Of a stretch of DNA of 17,745 nucleotides, positions 1 through 7,400 are shown piece by piece. A program made the translations under genes and the position numbers. The notes under the pieces are model-generated. The model searched no databases, was not told the origin of the DNA, and saw only the letters and a program-made list of their open reading frames with translations. Each line of letters starts with the position of its first letter. Within the stretch, counting starts at the first letter, position 1. Origin of the DNA: Proteobacteria bacterium UBA6729 (lineage in GTDB: Bacteria > Pseudomonadota > Gammaproteobacteria > Porifericomitales > Porifericomitaceae); assembly GCA_002454015.1 (NCBI GenBank), contig DKIB01000033.1, positions 1 to 17,745 of the forward strand. Reading direction: 5' to 3'.

Positions 1-626
1 GAATTCTTCCAATCAAAAAATATAAAGTCGGCTATAACATAATTATATATATTTGAGAACACTTTTGCCTCACGTTTTGACATGTTTTTCAGGGCATCCA
101 TTGTTCGCATGGAAGTACCCCCCGGCTTCTCTACTTCCCCCGCAAGAATCCCTGCCCATATCCTCTGCATGTCCTCAGGTGACACATCCATAACATGTTT
201 GAAGAAACAGGCAGTCCAGTCAGGGTCCGGGTCATGAATGGCAACGTCTTTGTCGCCAAGTTCAGATGCCGCCATTTGAGCGACACCCTTAATGTTGCGC
301 CATCGTTTTCTGTCCTGCATACCCGAGCCCTGTTTGATGTCACTGCCAATATCCCCATCTTCAGGGGTCAGCACAGCCGGGGCAGTTTTATATTCACGGG
401 CATCCTCACGAACTTCAGCGATAAACCGATCCACATCAGCCTGAATTTCCCCATAGCGCCCGTGAATTTCAGCATCCGATTCTGCTTTTATCCTTTTTGC
501 TCTTGCATCTTGACGGGCCTTCCAGGGTGCCAACAAGGGGCCACAGACCGCTCCTATTCCCGAGTCGAGGTAAGCCATTAGCTCCTTAAAGGCTGGTGAA
601 TCAATGTTTATGTTCAAATCAGGCAT
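1..626 (-). CDS. DUF2806-type protein, 3' end cut by window edge
   Basis: This reading frame stays open from an ATG at 626 to the left edge, giving 208 codons and no stop, so the gene is partial. A GGAGGT ribosome-binding site (632-637) lies five bases before the ATG. Residues 1-35 carry a hydrophobic, Gly-containing segment (about 15-34). Residues 36-80 are highly charged and probably helical (ARAKRIKAESDAEIHGR). Residues 134-190 hold the recognisable part: a DPDW start, DVSPEDMQRIWAGILAGEV, a PGG turn, then SMRTMDALKNMSKREA. As I recall it, this is the signature of DUF2806 proteins, whose function is unknown. The start lies 55 bases after the stop of the HEPN-like gene on the same strand, so the two are probably co-transcribed. 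The DNA becomes very AT-rich at 1-60, unlike the housekeeping genes, which suggests acquired DNA. The family call is from memory; the ORF itself is solid. Confidence 0.75.
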   Translation of the reverse strand, partial: MPDLNINIDSPAFKELMAYLDSGIGAVCGPLLAPWKARQDARAKRIKAESDAEIHGRYGEIQADVDRFIAEVREDAREYKTAPAVLTPEDGDIGSDIKQGSGMQDRKRWRNIKGVAQMAASELGDKDVAIHDPDPDWTACFFKHVMDVSPEDMQRIWAGILAGEVEKPGGTSMRTMDALKNMSKREAKVFSNIYNYVIADFIFFDWKN

Positions 627-681
627 TATCTACCTCCATCAAATCCTGCATACGCAGCTGATTGCAGCTGACTCAGCCCCT

Positions 682-1032
682 TCACTGCCCTTCACCCGAC
701 TTGTGCTTTCTCCAGAGAAAGCTTGCAAACGACGCACATGCCCCCGGCATGTACACCGCTTCATCCATGCCTGCCCTGGATTTTTCCTGATCAAGCAAGG
801 CATGACGAACCCCCTGCTCGTCTGATGTGTATCCATACAATTTGTTCATGGCCTCCTTGAAGGCAGGATGCAGATGCCTGCTTTGTTCCAGTTTGTCCAG
901 TGCCGGACCCAATGCTTGTGCATTCGGAACAATCTGCCGCGCCACAGATTCAACCGCATGTATACTTTCACGCACTCCACCTGCCCAATCGCTCTGATTT
1001 ATGCAATCGGATGCCTTTCTCAAGTGTTCCAC
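682..1032 (-). CDS. HEPN-like protein resembling the AbiJ C-terminal domain
   Basis: A 116-residue protein with a GTG start preceded by GGAGGT. It is mostly helical: a first helical hairpin with DWAGGVRESIHAVESVAR (15-32), a helix around LGPALDKLEQ (41-50), LHPAF (54-58), then the conserved-looking YGYTSDEQGVRHALLD (66-81) and a last helix GACASFASFLW (97-107). I recall this pattern from the C-terminal HEPN-like region of proteins annotated as abortive infection AbiJ. Those proteins are usually much longer, with an N-terminal domain absent here, so this is either a stand-alone domain or a 5'-truncated copy. The usual HEPN nuclease motif (Arg, four to six residues, His) is not seen, only adjacent Arg-His at 76-77, so RNase activity is not supported. 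It lies between apaH and the DUF2806 gene on the same strand. Its role is unknown; involvement in phage defence is inference. Confidence 0.65.
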   Translation of the reverse strand: MEHLRKASDCINQSDWAGGVRESIHAVESVARQIVPNAQALGPALDKLEQSRHLHPAFKEAMNKLYGYTSDEQGVRHALLDQEKSRAGMDEAVYMPGACASFASFLWRKHKSGEGQ

Positions 1033-1035
1033 GGC

Positions 1036-1041
1036 ACCTCC
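1036..1041 (-). promoter_or_regulatory. Ribosome-binding site deciding the GTG start at 1032
   Basis: GGAGGT lies three bases before the GTG at 1032. The spacing is short but the match to the anti-Shine-Dalgarno is perfect. No ATG precedes the domain in this frame, and the frame is open back to the apaH stop, so this site is the main reason for choosing the GTG. Confidence 0.5.
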
Positions 1042-1122
1042 GACCCTTTTGCAACCCCCGGGTGGGGTGCAGGGTGAGATTTCACAGATAATACAATGAC
1101 TTGTAGAATGGACAGGGTGCCC

Positions 1123-1968
1123 TCAGGCGCTGCGGCGGCGGTGGAACCTGAAGGCAGGTACGCAGTACATGCAGCCATCGTCCAGGCATACGACGGTGAG
1201 GCTGCCCCCCCAGACGCAGCCGGTATCCAGCGGGATGACATTGTGCCGTCGGTAGTGCTCTGCCGACATGCGCAGGGTGGACCAGTGCCCGAATATGATG
1301 GTCTGCCCGCGGCTCTTGCGACCGGGCATCTGAAACCATGGCACCAAGCCCTTGCTCTGGGTGCCCGGCGGGCCTTTTTCCCTGGCGTTGACACTGCCCG
1401 CAGCCGTACAATAGCGCAGGCGGGTAAAGCAGTTCAGCAGGAAGCGTGCCCGATTCCAGCCCCTTAACTTTGCAGACCAGCGTACCGGAGCAGCGCCGTA
1501 GATCTGCCGCATAAACTGTGGATATTTTGGTCCCTGCAACAGTTGCTCCAGTTCCTGTGCATGACGCCGTGCCATCGGCAAACTCCATGCCGGCGGCAGG
1601 CCGGCATGGACCATGGTATAGCCCAGTGCTGTATCCTGGTACAGCAGCGGACAGTGGCGCAGCCAGTGCAACAGCTCCGACCGGTCCGGGGCCTGCAGTA
1701 CAGGCCCCAGCGTGTCCTTGTGACCGGCTACACGCTGCACGCCTGCAGCGGCAGCCAGCAGATGCAGGTCGTGGTTGCCGAGTACCACGGTAACGCAGTC
1801 ACGCATCCGGTAGAGCAGCCGCAGGGTACCGAGTGAATCCGGGCCGCGGTTAACCAGATCGCCAACCAGCCAGAGGCGATCCCTGCGCCGATCAAAGGCC
1901 AGCAGGTCCAGCATCGCCTCAAACTCCGAGCGGCAACCCTGCAGGTCACCAATCGCATAAGTCGCCAT
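1123..1968 (-). CDS. apaH: Diadenosine tetraphosphatase (symmetrical Ap4A hydrolase)
   Basis: ApaH cleaves Ap4A symmetrically to two ADP in the cytoplasm, and the family is also linked to removal of Np4 caps from RNA. The 281-residue length matches the E. coli enzyme. The metallophosphoesterase motifs are in order: GDLQGC (7-12), GDLVNRGPDS (36-45), GNHDLHLL (64-71), MVHAGLPP near 120 and FGHWS near 226, followed by the ApaH-typical LDTGCVWGG near 247. In the first motif the His of E. coli GDVHGC is Gln; I believe GDLQGC is common in other proteobacterial ApaH proteins, so this is probably not a defect. The ATG follows the TAG of the 61-residue gene with no gap (TAGATG) and has no clear Shine-Dalgarno of its own, implying translational coupling. 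It is the last housekeeping gene of the unit before accessory DNA. Confidence 0.95.
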   Translation of the reverse strand: MATYAIGDLQGCRSEFEAMLDLLAFDRRRDRLWLVGDLVNRGPDSLGTLRLLYRMRDCVTVVLGNHDLHLLAAAAGVQRVAGHKDTLGPVLQAPDRSELLHWLRHCPLLYQDTALGYTMVHAGLPPAWSLPMARRHAQELEQLLQGPKYPQFMRQIYGAAPVRWSAKLRGWNRARFLLNCFTRLRYCTAAGSVNAREKGPPGTQSKGLVPWFQMPGRKSRGQTIIFGHWSTLRMSAEHYRRHNVIPLDTGCVWGGSLTVVCLDDGCMYCVPAFRFHRRRSA

Positions 1969-2154
1969 CTAACAGCGCAGGCAGCGAATCTGTTCGAAGA
2001 TCTCCTCCTGGTCGCCATCCTCTATGGCATAGTCGATCAATACCCGCAGAACCTTGTCTACATCGGGCAGATCATACTGCTTGGCCATCTCCTCAAGAAA
2101 TTCGATCTGCTCATCGCTCAACATGACGTTACGCTCAATTTTATCTCCAGCCAT
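1969..2154 (-). CDS. Small conserved-looking 61-residue protein with C-terminal CxxC
   Basis: This small ORF has an excellent ribosome-binding site and fits exactly between tilS and apaH, so it is very likely translated. It starts MAGDKIERNV, a short beta-like stretch, and continues with two predicted amphipathic helices (about 14-26, DEQIEFLEEMAKQ, and 32-44, VDKVLRVLIDYAI). That arrangement recalls ribbon-helix-helix proteins. It then has an acidic run (DGDQEEIFEQ) and ends in IRCLRC, with Cys58 and Cys61 forming a terminal CxxC. It could bind a metal or be redox active, but I cannot assign a family or function. The composition is strongly acidic in its second half. Its stop codon abuts the apaH ATG, so its translation probably controls apaH translation. 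An RHH-like regulator and a small zinc-binding adaptor are both open possibilities. Confidence 0.8.
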   Translation of the reverse strand: MAGDKIERNVMLSDEQIEFLEEMAKQYDLPDVDKVLRVLIDYAIEDGDQEEIFEQIRCLRC

Positions 2155-2161
2155 AGGTGTT

Positions 2162-2167
2162 CCTCCT
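2162..2167 (-). promoter_or_regulatory. Strong ribosome-binding site of the 61-residue gene
   Basis: AGGAGG lies two bases after the tilS TAA and seven bases before the ATG at 2154. It is among the best Shine-Dalgarno matches in the housekeeping part of the window. It supports the small ORF as a real gene and suggests it is made at a higher level than its neighbours. Confidence 0.75.
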
Positions 2168-2169
2168 GT

Positions 2170-3549
2170 TTACGCGTGGGGTGTGTCAGTGTACCTTAAA
2201 TCAGGCTTGTGCTCATCGTCTGCCGTGAGCCGCACCGCCGGACTCCAGACTGGCTCCAGACCGACCACGCCGGATGGCGCTTGCAAGGCCGGGTCTGTCC
2301 ACAGGCCGGGGACACAGACGATATGATGGGCATGGTACACTAGGGGTAAACAGGGGCGCAACCAGGGGTAGACCCTCCGCTGTTGCAGGAATTTTTTCAG
2401 ACTCCGCCCGGGTGGCGCCCCAAGCCGTTCACCACCGCTGCGAAAGCGCAATTCCAGACAACCGTCTCGCAGTGCTTCCGGACTGAGGCCGCGGCCCGGC
2501 ATGGCGGTGCCGTGCAGGGTACCCGGGGGCAATGCGATGGGCTCGGCAACCCGCCAGTGCAACGGTGCAGCCGGTGCCACAGGCAGCGCCTGATGCAGAT
2601 ACAGCGCGCCGCGGTAGCGCTGCAGTTCCATGTCCTCGCAGCGCAGAACCGGGTTACGGTTCGCACGCGCCCCGATGACGCCCGGGAGTTGGGCCAGTAG
2701 CCAGACGGGTGCAGTACGCCCGGTATGCTGCCTAAACCAATGACACAGCAGATTGCGACGGCGGGCCGCCGCCAGGGAGCCCAGCAGGGCCAGGGGCAAG
2801 CCGGGGCTGTCTCCCAGTGACTGCAGGTCCGCTACCGCCAATGCCTCCAGCAATGTGCTGCTGTCCTGCTGGTGCCGGGCGGCGCGCCCGAGTACGCTGT
2901 CCAGTGCAGGCCAGCGGGCGCGCAGCTGCGGCCAAACCTGGTGACGCAGATAGTTTCGGTCCGGGCGCAGGGAACGGTTGGAGTCGTCTTCAATCCAGTG
3001 CAGACCCAGGGTACGGGCGTAGTCCTGCAACTGTTCCCGGTCGTGCCCGAGCAGTGGCCGGAGCAGCCAACCGCGACCCAGACGACGACGTTCCGGCATG
3101 GCACCCAGCGCCGCCGGACCGGAACCGCGCAGTAACGCCAGCAACAGGGTCTCTGCCTGGTCCGTGCGATGCTGCGCAGTCAGCAGACAGTCCTCTGTGT
3201 CCAGCAGGGGCATCAGGGCGTGGTAACGCAGGTGGCGGGCGTAGGCCTCAGGACTTGCGCCACGAGGGGGAGTGGCTGCTGCTACATGTAATACCCGGAT
3301 GGGCAGCTGGAGTTGTGCACACCGCTCCCTGCAATGCTGCTCCCAGGCATCCGCTTGCGGGCTGATGCCGTGATGCACATGTACCACCTGCAGGCTGCCG
3401 GGCTGCAGGCGCTGTGCGGCGGCCAACAGTACACTGGAGTCCAGCCCGCCGCTGTAGGCGATCCAGCATCGGCCCTGCGCCTGCTGCAGCACGTGCAGCA
3501 GGCGCGGAAATGGCTGCTCCGCGAGCTCAATCCTCGCTGTAGAAGCCAC
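2170..3549 (-). CDS. tilS: tRNA(Ile)-lysidine synthase
   Basis: TilS uses ATP and lysine to convert the wobble C34 of the CAU-anticodon tRNA-Ile to lysidine, changing its decoding from AUG to AUA; it is essential in most bacteria. The N-type ATP pyrophosphatase PP-loop SGGLDS is at about 33-38, followed by VHVHHGIS, a TAQHRTDQAET motif, RGSGPAALG, IEDDSN and RNYLRHQVWP. The C-terminal tRNA-binding region is complete, with LELRFRSGGERL and SLKKFLQQRRVYPWLR. Length from the chosen start is 459 residues against 432 in E. coli. The start is uncertain: no ATG fits, so I use GTG at 3549, which overlaps the end of accA by 23 bases and has no clear Shine-Dalgarno. A GTG nearer the PP-loop or the ATT overlapping the accA stop are alternatives. 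The first Asp of the usual DDQ in the HxxDDQxET motif is Thr here. Confidence 0.93.
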   Translation of the reverse strand: MASTARIELAEQPFPRLLHVLQQAQGRCWIAYSGGLDSSVLLAAAQRLQPGSLQVVHVHHGISPQADAWEQHCRERCAQLQLPIRVLHVAAATPPRGASPEAYARHLRYHALMPLLDTEDCLLTAQHRTDQAETLLLALLRGSGPAALGAMPERRRLGRGWLLRPLLGHDREQLQDYARTLGLHWIEDDSNRSLRPDRNYLRHQVWPQLRARWPALDSVLGRAARHQQDSSTLLEALAVADLQSLGDSPGLPLALLGSLAAARRRNLLCHWFRQHTGRTAPVWLLAQLPGVIGARANRNPVLRCEDMELQRYRGALYLHQALPVAPAAPLHWRVAEPIALPPGTLHGTAMPGRGLSPEALRDGCLELRFRSGGERLGAPPGRSLKKFLQQRRVYPWLRPCLPLVYHAHHIVCVPGLWTDPALQAPSGVVGLEPVWSPAVRLTADDEHKPDLRYTDTPHA

Positions 3550-4486
3550 AGTTGAGGAAGCGCTGCCGACGCTGCTCACGCCGCTGTTCAGCAGGCATAT
3601 CCAGCAGTTCCCTGAGCAGCTCCAGCACCACCGACCGCATATGGTGAGCTGCCTGATCCACATCCCGATGGGCTCCGCCCAACGGTTCCTCAATGATGGC
3701 ATCTACAAATTCAAGTTCCTTGAGTTTGTCAGCGGTAAGCCCAAGGACGCCAGCCGCCTGACTGGCCCGCTCGGCATCCTTCCAGAGGATCGAGGCACAG
3801 CCCTCCGGGGAGATCACTGAATAGGTGCTGTATTGCTGCATGCACAAACGATCAGTAACACCGAGTGCCAGGGCACCGCCGGACCCCCCCTCACCGATCA
3901 CTACACCGATGGAAGGCACCGTTAAATCACACATCAATGCCAGATTGCCGGCAATGGCCTCTCCCTGATTGCGTTGCTCTGCCTCAACACCCGGATCGGC
4001 CCCGGGGGTGTCTATGAAGGTAATGATGGGGAGCCGAAACCGTTCAGCCAAACGCATCAGTCGGCGCGCCTTGCGATAGCCTTCCGGTCGTGGCATCCCA
4101 AAGTTGCGATGCAGTTTGTGCTGGGTATCGCGGCCCTTTTCATGGCCAATGCACATCACGGCCACCCCATCCAGACGTGCCGGCCCGCCGATGATGGAAG
4201 GATCATCAGCAAACATGCGATCACCATGAAGTTCTGTAAATTCTGTACACAGTCGCTGCAGGTAGTCGGTGGTATGAGGACGCAGGGGATGCCGGGCCAT
4301 CCGCGTCTTCTGCCAGGGACTGAGGGAAGCAAAAATGGTGCGCGTCAGCTTGCGACTCTCACGCTTGATGTTTTCTATATCAACATTCAGGTCGGTGGCC
4401 TGACGATCACTGACGTTACGCAATGCATCAAGCTGGGCTTCCAAATCTGCGATGGGACGCTCAAAATCCAGAAATTTTCGATCCAT
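3527..4486 (-). CDS. accA: Acetyl-CoA carboxylase carboxyltransferase subunit alpha
   Basis: AccA pairs with AccD to move the carboxyl group from biotinylated AccB to acetyl-CoA, giving malonyl-CoA, the first committed step of fatty-acid synthesis. The 319 residues match E. coli AccA in length and throughout. The N-terminal FLDFERPIADLEAQ helix is present, then GHEKGRDT, NFGMPRPEGYRKARRLM, FIDTPGADPG, GEGGSGGALALG and STYSVISPEGCASILWK, and the C-terminal PLGGAHR. The Tyr of the usual DTPGAYPG motif is Asp here (codon GAT), a one-base difference from TAT. The gene starts five bases after the dnaE stop, and its GGAGAG ribosome-binding site runs into the end of dnaE, so coupling with dnaE is likely. 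This placement after dnaE is standard for gammaproteobacteria. Confidence 0.97.
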   Translation of the reverse strand: MDRKFLDFERPIADLEAQLDALRNVSDRQATDLNVDIENIKRESRKLTRTIFASLSPWQKTRMARHPLRPHTTDYLQRLCTEFTELHGDRMFADDPSIIGGPARLDGVAVMCIGHEKGRDTQHKLHRNFGMPRPEGYRKARRLMRLAERFRLPIITFIDTPGADPGVEAEQRNQGEAIAGNLALMCDLTVPSIGVVIGEGGSGGALALGVTDRLCMQQYSTYSVISPEGCASILWKDAERASQAAGVLGLTADKLKELEFVDAIIEEPLGGAHRDVDQAAHHMRSVVLELLRELLDMPAEQRREQRRQRFLNCGFYSED

Positions 4487-4491
4487 GCCGG

Positions 4492-7400
4492 CTACTCTCC
4501 ACTCTGTCTGATATCATATCTGATGCGAACATTGTCTGCACCGAGGCCATGGCGCAACTGATCCACCAGTGTATCAGTGATGCGGGTGCGCCAACGCTTG
4601 CCGAATCGCAATTCAGCACTGGCTCGTGCATTATGATATTCGATAATCACCGGGCTGCCACCGCCATCCTGCACCCATAGCCCCGGCAGGTGCCTGGCAA
4701 TGAGTGCATCCGCCTGCTGCGCACCAACGCGCAACCTGAGACTGGCACGATGCAGGCGCAACTGTGTCAGGCTGGTAATGGATTGCACATCCAGCCACAA
4801 CCGATCACCGCGAGTGGTGACCCATTCCGCCTGCACATATACCGGATTACCCACCTGCAACTGGTCGCGAAACAGATCATACTTTTCGGCGGGCAGACGT
4901 AACAGCAAACGCCCGGTAGCATCTTCCAGATACACCAGAAACATGCGCCGCTTGCCAAAAGGACGATTGATCACCCTGGTAACCATACCCGCACAACGCA
5001 AGCGGCGTGGTCCGCGACTCTCATCACGCGCCTCGGCCAGCTGATAATTTAACAGGGCAGCGAGTTCCTGACTGTAGCGATCAAAGGGATGACCACTGAA
5101 ATACCGCCCCAGCAGGGTCTTCTCGTATTGCAGGAGTTCAGCCATGCTCCAGGGTTCAGCCTCCACGTAGTGCTCAGTTCCTGCCGATTCCGCACTGGCT
5201 GCCCCGGCAAAGATTCCCAGCTGCCCGGTCCGGGCCTCGTCACGAGCCTGCTCGGCACGCTGCAACACCGATTCCAGCGAGGCCTGCAAGCGACTGCGGC
5301 TGACCCCAAATTCATCCAGTGCACCACACTGCAACAGGGCCTCCAGCATCTGGCGATTGGTGGGTTGCTGGCGATAGCACAGGTCATACAAGCCCCGGTA
5401 CGGGCCACCCTGCTGGCGTTGCCGGACCAGTTCCTCCACCACCTGACGACCCAAGCCACGTACCGCCCCCAGACCATAGCGGAGCTCGCTTGGGGAGCTA
5501 ACCACAAAGCCATAATCGGAATGATTTACGGCGGGCGGTAACAGGCGCAAACCCAGTTCCCCGAGCAGGTCACAGCCCGCGTTCAGGCGTTCGGTATGGT
5601 CCATTTCCGAGGACAGTGCAGCGGCCATAAATTCTGCGGGATAATATACCTTCAGCCATGCTGTACGGTAGCTCAGCAACGCGTATGCGGTCGAGTGTGA
5701 TTTGTTGAATCCATATCGGCCAAACTGCTCCATCTGGTCAAAAATGTTATGGGCTGTGTCTGTAGCTACGCCATTCTCTTCTGCATGCTCCACAAAAATG
5801 CAACGATGTCGGGCCATCCCTTTGGCATCCTTTTTGCCCATCGCCCGCCGCAACAGGTCCGCCTTGCCCATGGAATAGCCGGCCAGGCTGCGGGCGATCT
5901 CCATGACCTGTTCCTGATACAGAATGACACCGTGAGTTTCGCTGAGGATCTCCGCCAACTGCTCCAGTGTATGTCGCGCTGCCTTGCGCCCATGCTTGGC
6001 ATCGCAAAAGACATCCAGCATCTTGGCCCCCAGCGGGCCGGGACGAAACAACGCCAGCAATGCCACCAGATCCTTAAAGCAGTCTGGTTTCAAATTAGCG
6101 ATCAACGTCCGCATGCCTTCCGACTCCAACTGGAAGATCGCGCCGGTGCGACCGCTACAGATTAATTCATACACCCTGGGATCACTCAATGACAGGGATT
6201 CTATATGCACCGCCTCAGCTGCCTTGCGCCCGGCATTCACGGCACGCAATGCATCATCAATAATGGTCAGCGTTCTTAATCCCAGAAAATCAAACTTCAC
6301 CAGACCCACCTTTTGCAGATCATTCATATCGTACTGCGTTACCGGCTCTTCCCCCTGATCGCTGAGGTATAACAACGGTACAAAATCAAGTAACGGTCCG
6401 GGGGCGATAACAATCCCGCCCGCGTGACGGCCCGCGTGGCGCACGGTGCCCTCCAGCTGGCGTGCCAGATCGATCAACACCCGTACCCCGTCCTCATCGC
6501 GATAGCGTGATCCCAGTTCAGTAGTAGACTGCATGGCCTTGTCCAGTGTCATATCCAGATCCGGGGGGATCAGCTTGGCCAGTTTGTCCACAAAGCCGTG
6601 GGGATGACCCAGAATACGACCACAGTCACGTACTACCGCACGTGCGTTCATGCTGCCATAGGTCACGATCTGTGCCACCCGATCGCGACCGAATTTTTGC
6701 CTTGCATAATCCAACACCTCATCGCGTCGGTGCATACAGAAATCAATGTCAAAATCCGGCATGCTGACCCGCTCAGGATTCAGGAAGCGCTCAAACAGCA
6801 GGCCGTGTTGCAGTGGATCTATCTCGGTAATGCCCAATGCATAAGCGACCAGCGAGCCCCCGCCCGAGCCACGCCCCGGCCCTACCGGTATACCCTGCTG
6901 TCTGGCCCAGTTGACGAAGTCAGCAACGATCAGGAAATACCCGGCAAAACCCATTTTTGTGATCACCTTCAATTCATGATCCAGCCGTTGGTGATATAAC
7001 TCTGGCGACACTGCTGTAGCGACGGTGTTGAGGCAATCCTGCAGCCCGGTCCTGGCCTGTGCAGTGATGTACTGATCCTGATCCTGCCCTGCCGGGGGGC
7101 TGAATTCTGGCAGGTAATTCTGATCCAGTGTGAGCTCCAGATTGCAGCGCTCCGCGATGGCTACACTATTATCCAGGGCCTCCGGCAGGTCGCTGAACAG
7201 CTCACACATCTCGCCCGGGCTGCGCAGGTGCTGCTGTTCTGTGTAACGGCGCTGCCGATCAGCGTTGTTGAGCCTCTCATTGGCATGAATGCACACCCGG
7301 GCCTCATGGGCCTCAAAATCATCGGCACCCAAAAAGCGCACATCGTTGGTCGCCACCACCGGCGCGGCAGCAGCGGTGGCAATAGGCAACAGTCTCTGTA

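Noticed and set aside
195..581. Plus-strand ORF of 128 codons at the left end
   Set aside because: The minus strand of the same segment encodes a DUF2806-like protein with a strong ribosome-binding site, so this is its shadow.
1054..1068. ACCCC/GGGGT hairpin after apaH as a terminator
   Set aside because: The stem is only five base pairs and no T-run follows on the minus strand, so it is not supported as an intrinsic terminator.
1088..1093. TATTAT as a -10 element for the HEPN-like gene (minus strand)
   Set aside because: The hexamer is well placed but no acceptable -35 lies 16-18 bases upstream, so a promoter cannot be claimed.
1945..1950. Loss of the first metal-binding His in ApaH (GDLQGC) as a sign of inactivity
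   Set aside because: All other phosphoesterase motifs are intact, and I recall GDLQGC in other proteobacterial ApaH proteins, so it is likely normal variation.
3974..4561. Plus-strand ORF of 195 codons opposite accA and the end of dnaE
   Set aside because: It is antisense to two conserved genes and has no recognisable motif or domain.
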